DNA from: Datisca glomerata
Taxonomy: Eukaryota > Streptophyta > Magnoliopsida > Cucurbitales > Datiscaceae
Assembly (NCBI GenBank): GCA_003255025.1
Contig: QANY01008140.1
Location: 1-64,000 of the forward strand
DNA: 64,000 bases
Direction: 5' to 3'
The stretch's first letter is position 1. Each line of letters starts with the position of its first letter. The notes beneath the pieces were generated by a model. It was not told the DNA's origin, did no database searches, and saw only the letters and a list, made by a program, of their open reading frames with translations. This document shows positions 34,373 to 46,177 of this stretch, in pieces. Position numbers and translations under genes: made by a program.

Positions 34373-34744
34373 ACAATCACTTACTTAAACATAGGTGATT
34401 ATTTAGCAATGACTCATCCTTAGTGGTAGTTACCTCAAAGTTTCTTGTTTATTCTTTTGTACAAGAATCAGCTCACCTTCGAAGAAGAAAAAAAAACATG
34501 TGCGTTCCAAAATCGAATTACAACAATTTACTAGCTTTTTCTTCCTGTATGACAAATCTAAAAAATGACTTTGACCTTAGAGAAACGAGTGGCCAGACTA
34601 GTGGTGGTGGTCATGTACAAATACATGTGTGTATTTTTTAAATCATCTTAACTAAACTCTGTATATGAGTTGAAGTTGAACGCTAATTAATTAATATCTT
34701 AGATGATCACAGTTGCATAATAAGTGCCGACTCCCCATTACTAC
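34373..34744. other. AT-rich spacer, no gene seen
   Basis: A short frame at 34423-34641 has no recognisable domain. Nothing else could be supported. Confidence 0.4.
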
Positions 34745-35176
34745 ATTATGAACATGTTTACTGATTGGATTTGGATTATAAATCCTACAGATTTAGATTT
34801 ATAATCCAAATCAAGTGTTTACTAAAAATAGATTCAAAAGTTTACGTGAAACTCACCATATTATTGGATTTGAAATCTATATTTTTATGAATTTCTAATC
34901 CAACTAAAAATGGGAGATTTAAAATGCAAATATTTCTTGGATTTAATGTGCAAAGTCAAAAATACCATTTTTAACTCAAACCAACAATTTATCAATTGAA
35001 GGACATTATAGTAAACTTGTATAATTTAACATAATTCAAATCATCTAATCTAACATAACTCGAATTTTTAGTAAACATAATATTACAAATCCTAAATCCA
35101 AATCTTCAATACAAACCCAAAATTTAAATCCTTAATCCAAATCATCATCCTAAAAATTTAGTAAACACGCCTTAGA
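34745..35176. mobile_element. MITE with GTTTACTRA terminal repeats
   Basis: The left edge reads ACATGTTTACTGATTGGATTTGG and the right edge reads CCAAATC..TTTAGTAAACACGCC, imperfect inverted repeats. Inside are many short inverted GGATTTGGATT / AATCCAAATC words. The size is about 430 bp. The flanking bases (TTATGA and TTAGATGA) suggest a TTA-type duplication as in PIF/Harbinger elements, but this is not exact. Confidence 0.5.
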
Positions 35177-35217
35177 TGATCAAATTAGACTTAATCTTTT
35201 AGTCTTTAATTAAATGG

Positions 35218-36410
35218 TGTTGACTTTAGTTGAAGTGATCATTTTGGTGATGACAAACATGAGCTAATATTTTAATTAAACGTGTAGGTTCTAAATAAAG
35301 TGAAAATAAGGTTGAAAACACTTAATCTTAAGTATTTTTGTAAAAATATAAAGGACAATCGAAACTGTACATGACGAGATACACGCGACAAATTATGAAA
35401 GGAACACAAAGTATATCAAATGAACTTCAAATGGCCTAAATAATGGCTGAACTCAGAATGTTACAAGAAATTCTGAACTTGATTGAACCACCCATAAATC
35501 AGGTCGTAAAAGATCGAACCAGATAGAATTGTGTACAAACGTCAAGGCCCAGTTCACCCCCCCAGTTTGGTGTCTAAACATGCTCCATTTTGGGTGCAAG
35601 TCTGGTCATACCGGTGGAAAACCGGATAAACCATTTTGGAATCGATCAGACTGGTTCCCTAACTACTGCTACCGATTTCGTAATTAAGGCAATTACTTGC
35701 CTCATTTCCAATGTGGTCCAACCGGTGGGAAATTATTCTGTAAATGACAAATCACTCCATCTTGTTCTCCAACTGGTCTGACCAGTTTCAATAGTATTTT
35801 TAATATTATAAGTAACCCACGACATTCATTATTCCAACACACCTCTCCACATCTCTCCACGCCTCTTCAACGAAGTTCTGTAGAGTTTTACACAATTATG
35901 AGCAAAAGAATTGAGAGATTTACTCTTTGAGAGAGTGAGTTATTTTGTAAGAGATTCGAAAATCTTGACCGAGTTGTATTATCAAGGTTTAACTGGCACT
36001 ACAAGCCAATAGAATTTGTAACGGTTTGGTCTTTATCATTAAGAATATCATTTGAAAAGAATCTTCAAATGAGAATCTTTGGAGTGTAGATGTAGGGATA
36101 GATTTTTTCGAATCACGTAAAAATAATGTGCGTCAAATCTATCTCTTCCCTATCTTTTATTTAAGTGCATTTTATTTTACGTATTTAATTTATAGCACGT
36201 TTATTATTTGGCACTTTAATATTCCACTTCGTCATTATTTTTGCATGTTTAACATTCCACATATTATTTATTTAATTATTAACTCGTAGCGAAATTGAGT
36301 TTCATTCTTGATCTTTCATTTGCTACTTGATTAGTTTATTGCTACTTGCACGATTATCATATTATTGTTTGATATTACCCCATTCCCTTCAATCTTGATT
36401 CTTCTCTAAC
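35218..36410 (+). mobile_element. Probable solo copia LTR
   Basis: It starts TGTTGACTTTAG and continues ATTTTGGTGATGACAAACATG, a signature seen at the start of many plant Ty1/copia LTRs. It goes on to a late GATTTTTTCGAATCACGTAAA segment typical near the LTR's 3' side. No primer-binding site, gag or partner LTR was found nearby. The right edge is approximate because LINE sequence begins at about 36430. Confidence 0.5.
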
Positions 36411-36429
36411 CATCTTTCAGCGGTGTCTC

Positions 36430-37379
36430 ATGGAGAATCAACGTATTAGGGTTCAATGGGAGAATAGAACCCCTAGAAGCGATTCTTGAAAAAAATTTAC
36501 TAACCGGGGATGACGCTTGTGAAGTGGATGTTGGAGAGAATTTCAATTCCATTACGATCGAGGAGAACTAGTTAAGTATTATTGGAAAACTTCTAATAGA
36601 TAGAAAGTTCAATAGGTTTGGATTAAAAGATTGGTGGAAAAGGCGTGGGGATTGGGTCAAAAATTCAAGTTTGTTGAGGTAGAGCTTAATCTTTTAAAAT
36701 CTTTTTTCAGAATGAAAACAGTCCGTGGTTGTTTGAAGACAAACTTTTTATTAAACAAAATTGGAGCCGTGATTTCAACACTAAGAAATTGATGTTTCAA
36801 TTTTGTGCCTTTTAGGTGCAAGTGCATGAGTTACCATTAGAGTGTCGGAACAAGAACGTTGGTTCGTTGATTGGGAAATGTTTCCAGCAGGTCTTCGATA
36901 TCGAAGAAGGGATTGATAGGGATGGTGTAGTGTAGAAGAAATTCATCAAAATCTGAGTTCTCGTTGATATTTCAAAATCTCTTCTGCGAGGACTAATTAT
37001 TAATAATGATGGTAACAGAGTCTCGGCTAAATTCTGGAATGAATGATTACCAAAATTTTGTCACTATTATGGAAAGATAGGGCATGAAGAAGATCACTAT
37101 GTAGAACGCAGTGTGATGAGGAAATTTATGCTCTTGGAATGAATAACTAAAGGAAGATGCGTTTTGTTAATGATGGTCATTCAGATAGTCCTCGTCAAGA
37201 AGCTCGACAAGAGAACGGTCAGTGTACTCAAGCAAAAGTGGCGGTGGTGCGGCTTGCTCCAGTGAAGAACATTGGGGTGTTTCAGAAAATCAAGGGGAAA
37301 ATATCTCACCAAGATTTCCAGAGCAGTCAAAGGAAATAATTAAGAAGGATATACAACAAGAAAATAAGGATTTAATCCC
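36430..37379 (+). pseudogene. L1-type LINE ORF1 (DUF4283 and zinc knuckle), 5' fragment
   Basis: Plant L1 ORF1 proteins are nucleic-acid-binding chaperones. Reading across several frame changes and stops, the + strand gives WLFEDKLFIK (about 36728), VQVHELPLECRNKNVGSLIG (about 36820-36880), FDIEEGIDRDGVV (about 36895-36933), LVDISKSLLRGLIINNDG and the knuckle FCHYYGKIGHEEDHY (about 37058-37102). In the knuckle, Tyr stands at two places where Cys is expected. The fragment ends where the minus-strand copia element begins at 37380. Confidence 0.8.
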
Positions 37380-38066
37380 TGTTATAATTATATTATCAGA
37401 TTGTTCACTGTAGCAAATAAGAAAAACAAATAAATGAGTAGAAAATAACTTACAAAACTCGTTAATGTAAATGGAAAATCTAGAATTTAAGTTTGAGTCC
37501 AACGAATTCACGATGTCTCCTTAAGATAAATTTGCTCCCTCTACGGTGCTTAAGGCGCATAAGCAATCATCTCTCAGGATAAAACAAACGTCATTCTCAC
37601 AGAAGAAGCACTACACTCCACAAGAACTGGTGAACCAATGTATGTCTTGTAATCAAACTGAAAGTGAATAACTAATGGTAATGCAAAGAAGAAAAAGTAA
37701 GAGAGTTTATTTTTTTTTCAAAAATGGGAAATGTCAAAGGTGTTATCCTCTTGGTTACACCAATATATTTATAACCATTGAATGGTTGTCCCTTTTCACA
37801 ATAAATGGTTGTCCATTTTTGTAATGGTTCCCACAACTTGAATGGTTGTCTCATTTCATAATGGTTACCACCAAAAGTCACAAAGACATTATCGAGTGGT
37901 CACCGTAATAGATACGATAATGGGTTTGAGAAAAACATAGATCATGTTATTCTATCAACTGAGAATAAACACATAGTTACATCAATTAGAGAATTTCAGA
38001 ATCAGAGCTCATTCTATCTTAGTTAGAACTGCTCAATTAATGCAATGTCAAAACCATTTTCCAACA
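37380..38066 (-). repeat. 3' LTR of the minus-strand copia element
   Basis: The complete LTR runs on the minus strand from TGTTGGAAAATGG to AATTATAACA. It includes a tandem GAATGGTTGTC repeat near 37775-37860. It aligns with 43285-43640 over the first ~310 plus-strand bases. Confidence 0.85.
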
Positions 38067-38499
38067 ATCCCCCACATAAATGAAAATTGGCCTGCTTATA
38101 GATGTGCATATGGAAATGTGATGAAAACATTAGTTTGATTACAAATGAGGAGTAGTTGCATCAGGAATAGTAGCCAAAGACTTTGAACTTTCCCTAGTGA
38201 GATTCTATCGGATTTACTGGCTAATCAGTACACTTGATGTCTTTGAACTGTCAGTTTTTTCTGTTAACCAAGATAATAAAATTCACACAGTTCCCCTTCA
38301 GACACAATTGATTCTTATGTTTGTGTTCATTTTGGCCTTGAACACCACCTGGTTTCATGAGTGTTTTAGAGAATTAAGCCTACAAATTCTCCTAGAAGCG
38401 GCCCTCTTCACACTCACATAAGTGATTTCCATGAAGAGTATCCTGTTGTACTCCAGTTGTATATGTACAAGCTATAGAAATCATTAAAAGCGTAACTTA

Positions 38500-41400
38500 T
38501 CCTATTACTCTCGGTAGATGTGCACTGTCTCATCATAGGAATGGGTACGTGAAAATATCTCCTCAGTGCATACTGAGTCACTTACATAGTTCGATTGTCC
38601 CTTTGAACCTAGATCTTGGGATCTCCAGTCAGCTAGGTTGGGTTGCCACTGTGACGACACTTGATTAGTTATAAGCTTTAAGCTCATTCCCCTCAATGAT
38701 CTTTCTACTTGCTCTCGTATCAAACCTTTACTTAACGGATCCGCTATATTGTCTTTTTACTTTACATAGTCAATGAAAATAATTTCATTTGAGAGCAATT
38801 GCCTAACAATATTATGTCTCCGACGTATATGACGAGACTTACCATTATAGATTTTATTCTGTGCTTTTCCTATTGCCAATTGGCTATCGCAATGTATAAA
38901 TATTGCAGGCACAAGTTTTGGTCAATTCGAAACATCCTCTAAGAAATTACGAAGTCATTACGCTTCTTCTCCAGCTATGAACTCAGATTTCATAGTAGAC
39001 ATAGCACTACAAGTTTGCTTAGAAGATTTCCAAGATACTGATGCACCTCCAAGAGTAAAAATATATCCACTCATAGATTTAGAGTCTTTTGTATATGATA
39101 TCCAGTTTACATCACTATAACCTTCAATTACAGCTGGATATCTCATAAAGTACAGCCCAAAGTTTTTAGTATGTTCTAAATACCCTAAAACTTTAACAAT
39201 GGCCTTCCAATGATTTGAACCAGGATTACTCGTATAACGACTTATCTTACTTACATCATAAGCTATGTCAGGTCGAGTACAGTTCATGACATACATTAAA
39301 CTGCCTATTATACGAGAGTATTCTAATTGTGATACGCTCTCACCAATATTAGATACTAGATGAAGGTTCACACACCACTGGTGTCTTTACTGGATTAATG
39401 TGTATGAGACAAAATTAATCCAATAGCTAATCTAGAAATTTTAATTCCTAGTATCACATCAGTAACACCCATATCTTTCATTTCAAATCTACTAGCTAGC
39501 AATTGCTTAGTAGACCTAATGATGTCTAGATTGCTACCCATCATTAGCATATCATCTACATATAAACATACAATGACATATCCTTTCTAAGTGCTTCTTA
39601 CATAAACACATTTATCACACTCATTAATTTTAAAACCATTCGACAACATCACATTGTCAATTTTTTCATGCCATTGTTTCGGAGCTTGTTTCAAATCATA
39701 TAATGATTTGACTAATCTACAACTTTCCTTTCTTTCCTTGGAGCAATGAATCCTTCTGGTTGTTCCATATATATTTCTTCATCCAATTCTCCATTTAAGA
39801 AAGTTGTTTTAACATCCATTTGATAAATCTCAAGTCCATGCAATGATGCTATAGCAATAAGCAAACGAATGGATGAGATTCTTGTAACTAGTGAATAAGT
39901 ATCGAAATAATCTAGTTATTCTCTTTGCTTGTAGCCTTTAGCGACAAGTCGTGCTTATATTTATCTATTGATCCGCCTGCTTTCAATTTTCTTTTAAAGA
40001 TCAACTTACACCCTAATGGTTTATTTTCAGCTGGAAGATCAACCAATTCCCACGTGTGATTTTGCATAATGGATTCAATTTCACCATTTACAACTTCTTT
40101 CCAATATAAAGCTTTAGGAAAAGACATGGCTTCTTTGAAAGTTTGTGGTTCATTTTCCAACAAATATGTTAGAAAATCTGGTCCAAAGGACGTTGCAGTC
40201 ATTGTCCTCTTGCTACGTCTAGGTTCCTCCTCATTTATGAATTATTGATCCATGCTAGTCGTAGCATCATGATTTCTTTTATATGAGCTTGTCTCTTGTG
40301 GCATGTTATATGGAATTATATTCTCAAAGAATGTAGCATTCTTTGATTCTATTATTGTATTATCATGCAAGTCAGGAATCTCAGATTTATAAACAAGGAA
40401 TCAATATGCACTATTATTATCAACATAACCAATGAACACACATTCAATGGTTTTAGGGCCTATCTTAACTTTTTAGGTTTAGAAACCGCCACATTTGCTA
40501 AACACCCCCACACTTTTAGGTATTTAAAGGTAGGCTTTCTACCTTTCCATAACTCACAGGGTATTTTATGTGTTTTCTTGTGAGGTATTCTATTTAGAAT
40601 ATAATTAGCAGAAAGCACGGCTTCCCCCCACAAGTTCTGAGGTAAACAAGAACTAATCAACATAACATTCATCATTTCCTTTAGTGTTATATTTTTACAT
40701 TAAGCAACACCATTCGATTGAGGTGAGTAAGGAGCAGTAATTTGGTGAATGATTCCATGTTTTGAACAAAATTGTTTAGTAGTAAGGAGCAATGTGAATG
40801 ATTCCATGTTCTGAGGTAACCCAGAACTAATCAGCATAACATTCATCATTTCCTTTAGTATTCTATTTTTACGTTCAACAACACCATTCGATTGAGGTGA
40901 GTAAGGAGCAGTAGTTTGGTGAATGATTCCATGTTCTGAACAAAATTATTCAAAAGGCGAATCATATTCACCACATCTATCACTCCTTATCATATTTATC
41001 TTTTTGCTAAATTAATTCTCAACTTCATTCTTGTTGTCGAAACACTTCAACTGCCTCATCTTTGTTTCGTAGCAAATACACATAACAAATCTAGTGTAAT
41101 CATCTATAAATGTGATGAAATATTTTTTACCACCTCTAGTTTGCACAAACTTTAAATCACAAACGTCATAGTGAATTAACCCTAGAGGCTTAGTGCACCT
41201 TTCACTAGTATGAAAATGTGCTCTTGTCATCTTTAATTCCACACAAATCTCACATTTATGATTAGCATCGATTTTGAAATTAGGTAAAAGATTCATACTA
41301 CTTAGTCTTCTCAAAGAATAAAGTTTACATGTCCTAATCTAGCATGTCATAAATGAGAAGACTCAAGCAAGTAAGGAAAAGAACATTTATTATTATTAAC

Positions 41401-42701
41401 AGAAGATTGTGGTACAACAGTCATAACACTCATCTTTAAAAGCCCATCACATAAATAACCCTTTCCCACATACATATCATTTTTAGAAAGTACAAATTTA
41501 TCAAAGACAAGCACCAATTTAAACCCATTTTTGCTAAGCAACGACCTAGACAGTAAATTCTTGCGAATGTCAGGCACATGAAGAACATCATTGAGGGTAA
41601 GCTCCTTGTCTGATGTCATTTTCAAAATTACTTTTCCTTTCCTTTCGACATTAGAAACAGAAGAGTTCCCCATGAACAGTTGTTCTCCATTTCCCACTAG
41701 TGTGTAAGTAGTGAACATTCCTTTGTTTGCACAAATGTGACGAGTGACACCTGTGTCCACCCTCAATTCTTTAAGATTTCCTACTATATTACATTCGGAG
41801 ACAACCGCAACAAGATTTAGGTCTTCAATGCCATCAGATAGCTTGTCCATTTTAGTTACATTAGCTTGAGCATTCTTCCTTTCCAAGTTCTTGGGCTTTC
41901 GACAATCCTTAGAGAGATGTCCTTGTATACCACAATCGTAGCATTTTTCTTTGAACTTCTTGGCATTATTATGTCCTTTACTTGGACCATCACTAGAATG
42001 CTTCCTTTTTTATTGGTCTTCGCCCCTTTTTCCAGGATGTTAGCTTTAGAAAACATAGGGTGGCTACCACTATTTTCCTCGGACTATTATCCTCTTCAAT
42101 CCTCAAACAGACTATAAGCTCTTCTAGCGTCATCTCTTTATGTTTATGCTTGAGATAATTCTTAAAATTCTTCTAAGAGGAAGGTAATTTTTCAGTAATT
42201 GCAGATACTTAGAAAGATTCACTGAGAGACATACTCTCAGCATGAATATCATGAAGAATAACTTGAAGTTCTTGTACTTGACTAATAACAGTCTTTGAAT
42301 CGAGCATATCAAATTCCAAAAATCTACCGACTAGAATTTCTTCATACCGGCATCTTCGGTCTTGTATTTCTTGTCCAAAGACTCACATAGACCTTTTGCA
42401 TTGTCTATCGAGCAATATACATTATACAACATCTTGTCAATTCCATTGAGGATGTAATTTCTACACAAGAAACCGACATGTTTCCATGCATCTAAAGCGT
42501 CCACTTTCTCTTTCTCAGTTTCTCCTACTGATAAAACACGTGCTTCTTCTTTAAAAACCTTAGCCAAATTCAATGTCGTAAGATAAAACAATATTTTTGT
42601 TGCCAACGTTTGAAATCTGAACCATTGAATTTTTCAGGCTTTTCCCCATGATTTATATTGCCAATACTCATATTAGGAATGGTGTTACTAGATGATGTCA
42701 T
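38500..42701 (-). pseudogene. Copia gag-pol polyprotein, minus strand, decayed
   Basis: Gag starts at 42701 (MTSSSNTIPNMSIGNINHGE) and shifts frame after RWQQK. A zinc knuckle CYDCGIQGHLSKDC lies near 41905-41945. The protease segment has RVDTGVTRHIC (about 41740). The integrase zinc motif [11 protein letters not shown] and core [11 protein letters not shown] lie at 41060-41260. NGVVERKN-type sequence follows in two tandem copies (40640-40960). Reverse transcriptase fragments include LGCKLIFKRKLKAGGSIDKY (about 40000) and YVDDMLMM (about 39545). Ribonuclease H covers 38958-39371 ([43 protein letters not shown]). Frameshifts and stops separate the pieces. Confidence 0.88.
40640..40960. repeat. 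174-bp tandem duplication in the copia integrase
   Basis: AACTAATC(A/G)(A)CATAACATTC occurs at 40651 and 40825, and the following ~130 bases match (TTCGATTGAGGTGAGTAAGG, TTTGGTGAATGATTCC). The unit is 174 bp, a multiple of three. It duplicates the conserved PYSPQSNGV block of the integrase core. The two copies have since diverged. Confidence 0.85.
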
Positions 42702-43284
42702 TTTCTGTTACAAAAACAGAAAATGAAATAAATCAACAAAAGCTTGAAAATTAGAAAGATTCACCCAAACACTGCGAAACAGTGAAATTTAAATCAACAA
42801 GATTAAATATATGAGGATAACATAAACGATTACGAAACGATTCACCCAAACACTGCGAAACAATTACGAAACAATATACTAATTGCCCAACCTCAACTGA
42901 ATTCAAGAAACTTTATACTGAATAAACGAAGTTCAACAAAAAGCACCCAGAAACATATCACGCAAAGGAATGTGCACTAAACAATTTACTGAACTATTAT
43001 AAAAATAATTTCGAAACCAATTTTCAAGCACTGTAATGTGGGAACAAGGAAATTTAAAAAATGGAAAAACCGATTAACAAAGACAAGTGGCGGCACAATT
43101 AATATTAGTATAAAGGAATCGGTAAAAACAAATAATTTAAATCACTGAAATTATAAAACCAGAAAATTGCTTGAAACAAATTTTTGAAAAGTTTAACAAA
43201 AACACTTTGAAAATAGAATTGAATAAAATTAAATTTAAACACAATACAGTGAACAAACTCAAAGCCTCAAATTCGTCTTAAGAT

Positions 43285-43640
43285 TGTTATAATTGTATTA
43301 TTATATTGTTCACTGTAGCAAATAAGAAAAACAAACAAATAAATGAGTAAAAAATAACTTACAAAACTCGTTAATGCAAATGAAAAATCTAGAATTTAAG
43401 TCTAAGTCCAATGAATTCACAATGTCTTCTTAAGAGGAATTTGCTCTATCTACGGTGCTTAAGGCGCGCATAAGCAATCATCTTCCAGGATAAAATAGAC
43501 TTCATTCTCATAGAAGAAGCACTACACTTGTACAAAAACTGGTGAACCAACGTCTGTCTTGTAATCAAACCGAAAGTGAATGACTAATGGTAATGCAAAG
43601 AAGAAAGAGTACGAATGTAGGAAGTAAGAGAAATTTTAAG
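43285..43640 (-). repeat. 5' LTR of the minus-strand copia element, truncated
   Basis: The copy matches 37380-37700 (CACTGTAGCAAATAAG, CTTACAAAACTCGTTAATG, TACGGTGCTTAAGG). Similarity fades after GTAAGAGA near 43630 and LINE-like sequence resumes. Confidence 0.8.
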
Positions 43641-43761
43641 CAAACTCGTTAGTTTCGGAGCCCGAGTTATCTGTATCTGTGTTGGACCGCAAAAAATAGA
43701 AAGTGAAGATCTTAGTGAATAAGGTGGAGGAAGTCAGCCTGAAATGGCCTCAACCTGATCA

Positions 43762-44427
43762 ATGAGAATTATAAGTTGGAACTGTCAGTGTATGGGAAGA
43801 CCCCTGATGGTTCATTCTTCAAAGAAGCTTTGTAGGCTTCACTCCCTAGAGGTGGGACTAAAAATAAAACGTCTCAGTTGGAACGGATTTAGTATATATT
43901 AAGGATGAATTTTTGTCTCACTGTTGATTCGGTTGGTTTGAGTAGGGGTATCACGCTTTTGTGGAATAACTCTAATGTAGTTTCAGTAATAAAATATGGG
44001 AAATTCTTTGTAGAAGCCGTGGTAAATGATTTGGAAGGGAGGTAGGTTTGGAGATTCTTTGAAGTCTATGCTAGTACGAATAATACGATCCTGAGTGAGC
44101 AATGGGATATTTTGAAAAATAGGATCAATGTGGCGAACCAAGCTTCAAGCTTGTCTTGTCATGAGTGATTCTAATGCTATCACTTGTGGTTCAGAGAAAT
44201 GGGGCAATGATCGTAGAAATTGGAAGGTGATTGATAATTTTAATATTTTTATTAGTGAAGAAAATATTTTTGATATGGGTTTCCTTGGGCCGGCATATAC
44301 ATGGACTAATAAAAGAGATGGAAATGGGCTAATCAAATAACGCTTAGGCTGATGTTTGGTTAATGAAAAATGGTTGAATCAGTACCCGATGATAAAACCA
44401 GTCTATATCCCTTTAGGGGGAATTTCC
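43762..44427 (+). pseudogene. L1-type LINE ORF2, endonuclease part
   Basis: The ORF2 start MRIISWNCQCMGRP at 43762 matches the APE-type endonuclease beginning of plant L1 elements. The other expected blocks are present across frame changes: SRGITLLWNN (about 43940), GDRRNW-like NDRRNW (about 44205), FDMGFLGPAYTWTNKR (44268-44315) and PVYIPLGGIS (about 44397-44427). Reading then breaks into a MULE end, and the next LINE residues (SDHVALLINMGENFSSWK) are found at 45252-45305. Confidence 0.8.
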
Positions 44428-45250
44428 AGGTTTAATGTGATTTTTTTTAAAAAATCTAAAAATAAGATAGTTTGGAAACTAATTCCAAAACTAAGGTATT
44501 TTTTACCACGTTGGAATGTATCTTTTGAAAAGATGACTTCTAGTTGACAAAAGTTGTCTTTACAAAAGTCGCCTAGTGCAGCCTGAAAGTTTTTTGCAAA
44601 GACGTCAACTTCTGCTTTCTGAAAGCCGAATAATCCTAAACAAGCCTCTAGATTTTATCATTTTCATCCTCAGAATCTTTTCTTTTCCCTTCCTTGTTAT
44701 TTTGAAGCGTAATTTTTTTATCAAGATTCAGCCGTCTAGCTTTCTTTGTCATGTTCTTGACTACATTATCCTTAGTACTCTTCTCTGATTTTTCATCATC
44801 TTCGAAAACCTCCTTCCCTCTTTTTCTTCCTCTCCTCAGCAAACCATCTCTTTCTTCTACTTTAGAAGAGTCAGTTGCAGGGCTAAGCTTGTAGATATTT
44901 TCAAGTTTGACAGCAATTTCATTGTAATCCAAATCCAAGGTACATTAAAAAGCTTCATCTCTATCGATGACTTTTACTCGTTTTGAAGTTTGTTTGGCTT
45001 TCCCTATTCTCTTCTGGTTTTTATTCATTTCTATGGGCAAAGAGATTTGCTCTTGAGGTGAAACCAAAGCAGTCTTATTGGAATTGTCTGCTTTGAATTC
45101 TATGTAGCCTCATATTTGTGGTCACGCCACCACGAAGGCGTCTTTTGCAAAGACGTCTTCGTCCTAGGGGTACCATTTCACCTTATTCTTGAAATTAGTT
45201 TTAAAAGTACTGTAGTTTAATTATTACTTTTTCAAAAGTACTGTAGAACG
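44428..45250. mobile_element. Small MULE-like element carrying a captured gene fragment
   Basis: The ends (about 44428-44640 and 45112-45250) are inverted copies sharing GTCTTTGCAAAGACG-type words, AACTAATTYCAA and ACTAAGGT/ACCTTA. The same end sequences bound the larger PMD element at 46178-49440. The insertion splits the LINE endonuclease exactly between the conserved GGIS and SDH residues. The interior matches a non-transposon coding sequence. Target duplication was not resolved, so the boundaries may be off by some tens of bases. Confidence 0.65.
44648..45112 (-). pseudogene. Captured fragment resembling plastid sigma factor SIGE N-terminal region
   Basis: The minus strand reads one continuous frame of about 155 codons with a single TAA near 44945. 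Recognisable pieces are IEFKADNSNKTALVSPQEQI, TSKRVKVIDRDEA, LDLDYNEIAVKLENIYKLSP, a basic RRGRKRGKE stretch and KKARRLNLDKKITLQNN. From memory of the family, the order and spacing fit the N-terminal region of the plant nuclear-encoded plastid RNA polymerase sigma factor SIGE, ahead of the conserved sigma regions. No sigma-70 domain is present here. It is neither preceded by a start nor a full gene. The identification is by recollection only; the capture inside a MULE is inferred from the flanking ends. Confidence 0.5.
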
Positions 45251-46177
45251 CTCTGATCATGTGGCGCTACTAATTAATATGGGTGAGAATTTTTCAAGCT
45301 GGAAACTAATTTGGGAAAATGGCATATATAGGCCACTTTCATAGTAGGTTAGAAATTGACCTAAAGAAAATTAATGTAGATAAATGGTCATTTTCTAGTT
45401 AATTTAGTTGTAAGCTTTTATGATTTGTCTACAATGCTTTTATCTCATGTTTCTACTCATTTTTTTAATTTGAGGATTAATATCAACAAATCAAATATTT
45501 GAAATTAATTTTAAAATATGCAATCACCAATAATTCCTATAACTACTCCTAAATTTATAGAATATTTGAAAGATGATTTTTAAGTAGATAATTAGATAAA
45601 TGAAATATCTAAAAAAATATCAAATATTATTTTTAAAAGTCATATTTTAACTGTGATCTATAAATTTTCACGACTAAATTCATTTTGTGAAAAAAGAAAT
45701 ATCACATACTAATTTTTTTAAAACGTATTTTAACTATTACTTTTTAATAGGTAACTTAGAGCACAAGTACAAATTTGAAAAAAATATTAAAGAATATGTA
45801 AAGGAAAAGCTAGGCATAAAAATTGGGAGAGAATTTGGGGAAAATGGAATTAAAATCACAAAAAAAATTGTCACGAAAATCTCTAAAATCGAGGTATATC
45901 AACAAATTTCACCCTTAAATAAAATAAATTGATAATGGATAAGATATGGACATTTTAGATAACTAATAATTTTTCAAATCACATCAACTAAACAATGGTA
46001 ATTTATTTACTACTATATTTTTTTAGCTATTTTTTAACTCAGTACCATAAAATGGTCTATCTGCTAGGATTCCTAAACTAATTTTAAGGTATGACCGTGG
46101 TGGGCTATATTCAAGGAGGGCAATGAGGCTGATAAATTGAGCTAGGCCATTAGTAATAGATTGGAGGGTTATTTCTC
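45251..46177. other. LINE stub and AT-rich spacer
   Basis: Bases 45252-45330 continue the LINE ORF2 endonuclease and then lose all similarity. The remainder is AT-rich, with a Lys-rich short frame at 45687-45932 that has no domain. Bases 46023-46170 are less AT-rich and unassigned. Confidence 0.5.

Larger units (their letters stand above)
37380..43640 (-). mobile_element. Ty1/copia retrotransposon, minus strand, inserted in the LINE
   Basis: The direct repeats 37380-38066 (687 bp) and 43285-43640 are the LTRs; both begin TGTTATAATT on the plus strand. The right-hand copy (5' LTR on the minus strand) lacks its outer ~330 bp. Next to the complete LTR is the polypurine tract TGTGGGGGAT (38067-38077 on the minus strand). 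A gag-pol pseudogene lies between. LINE sequence occurs on both sides (ORF1 before 37380, ORF2 start at 43762). Confidence 0.85.
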
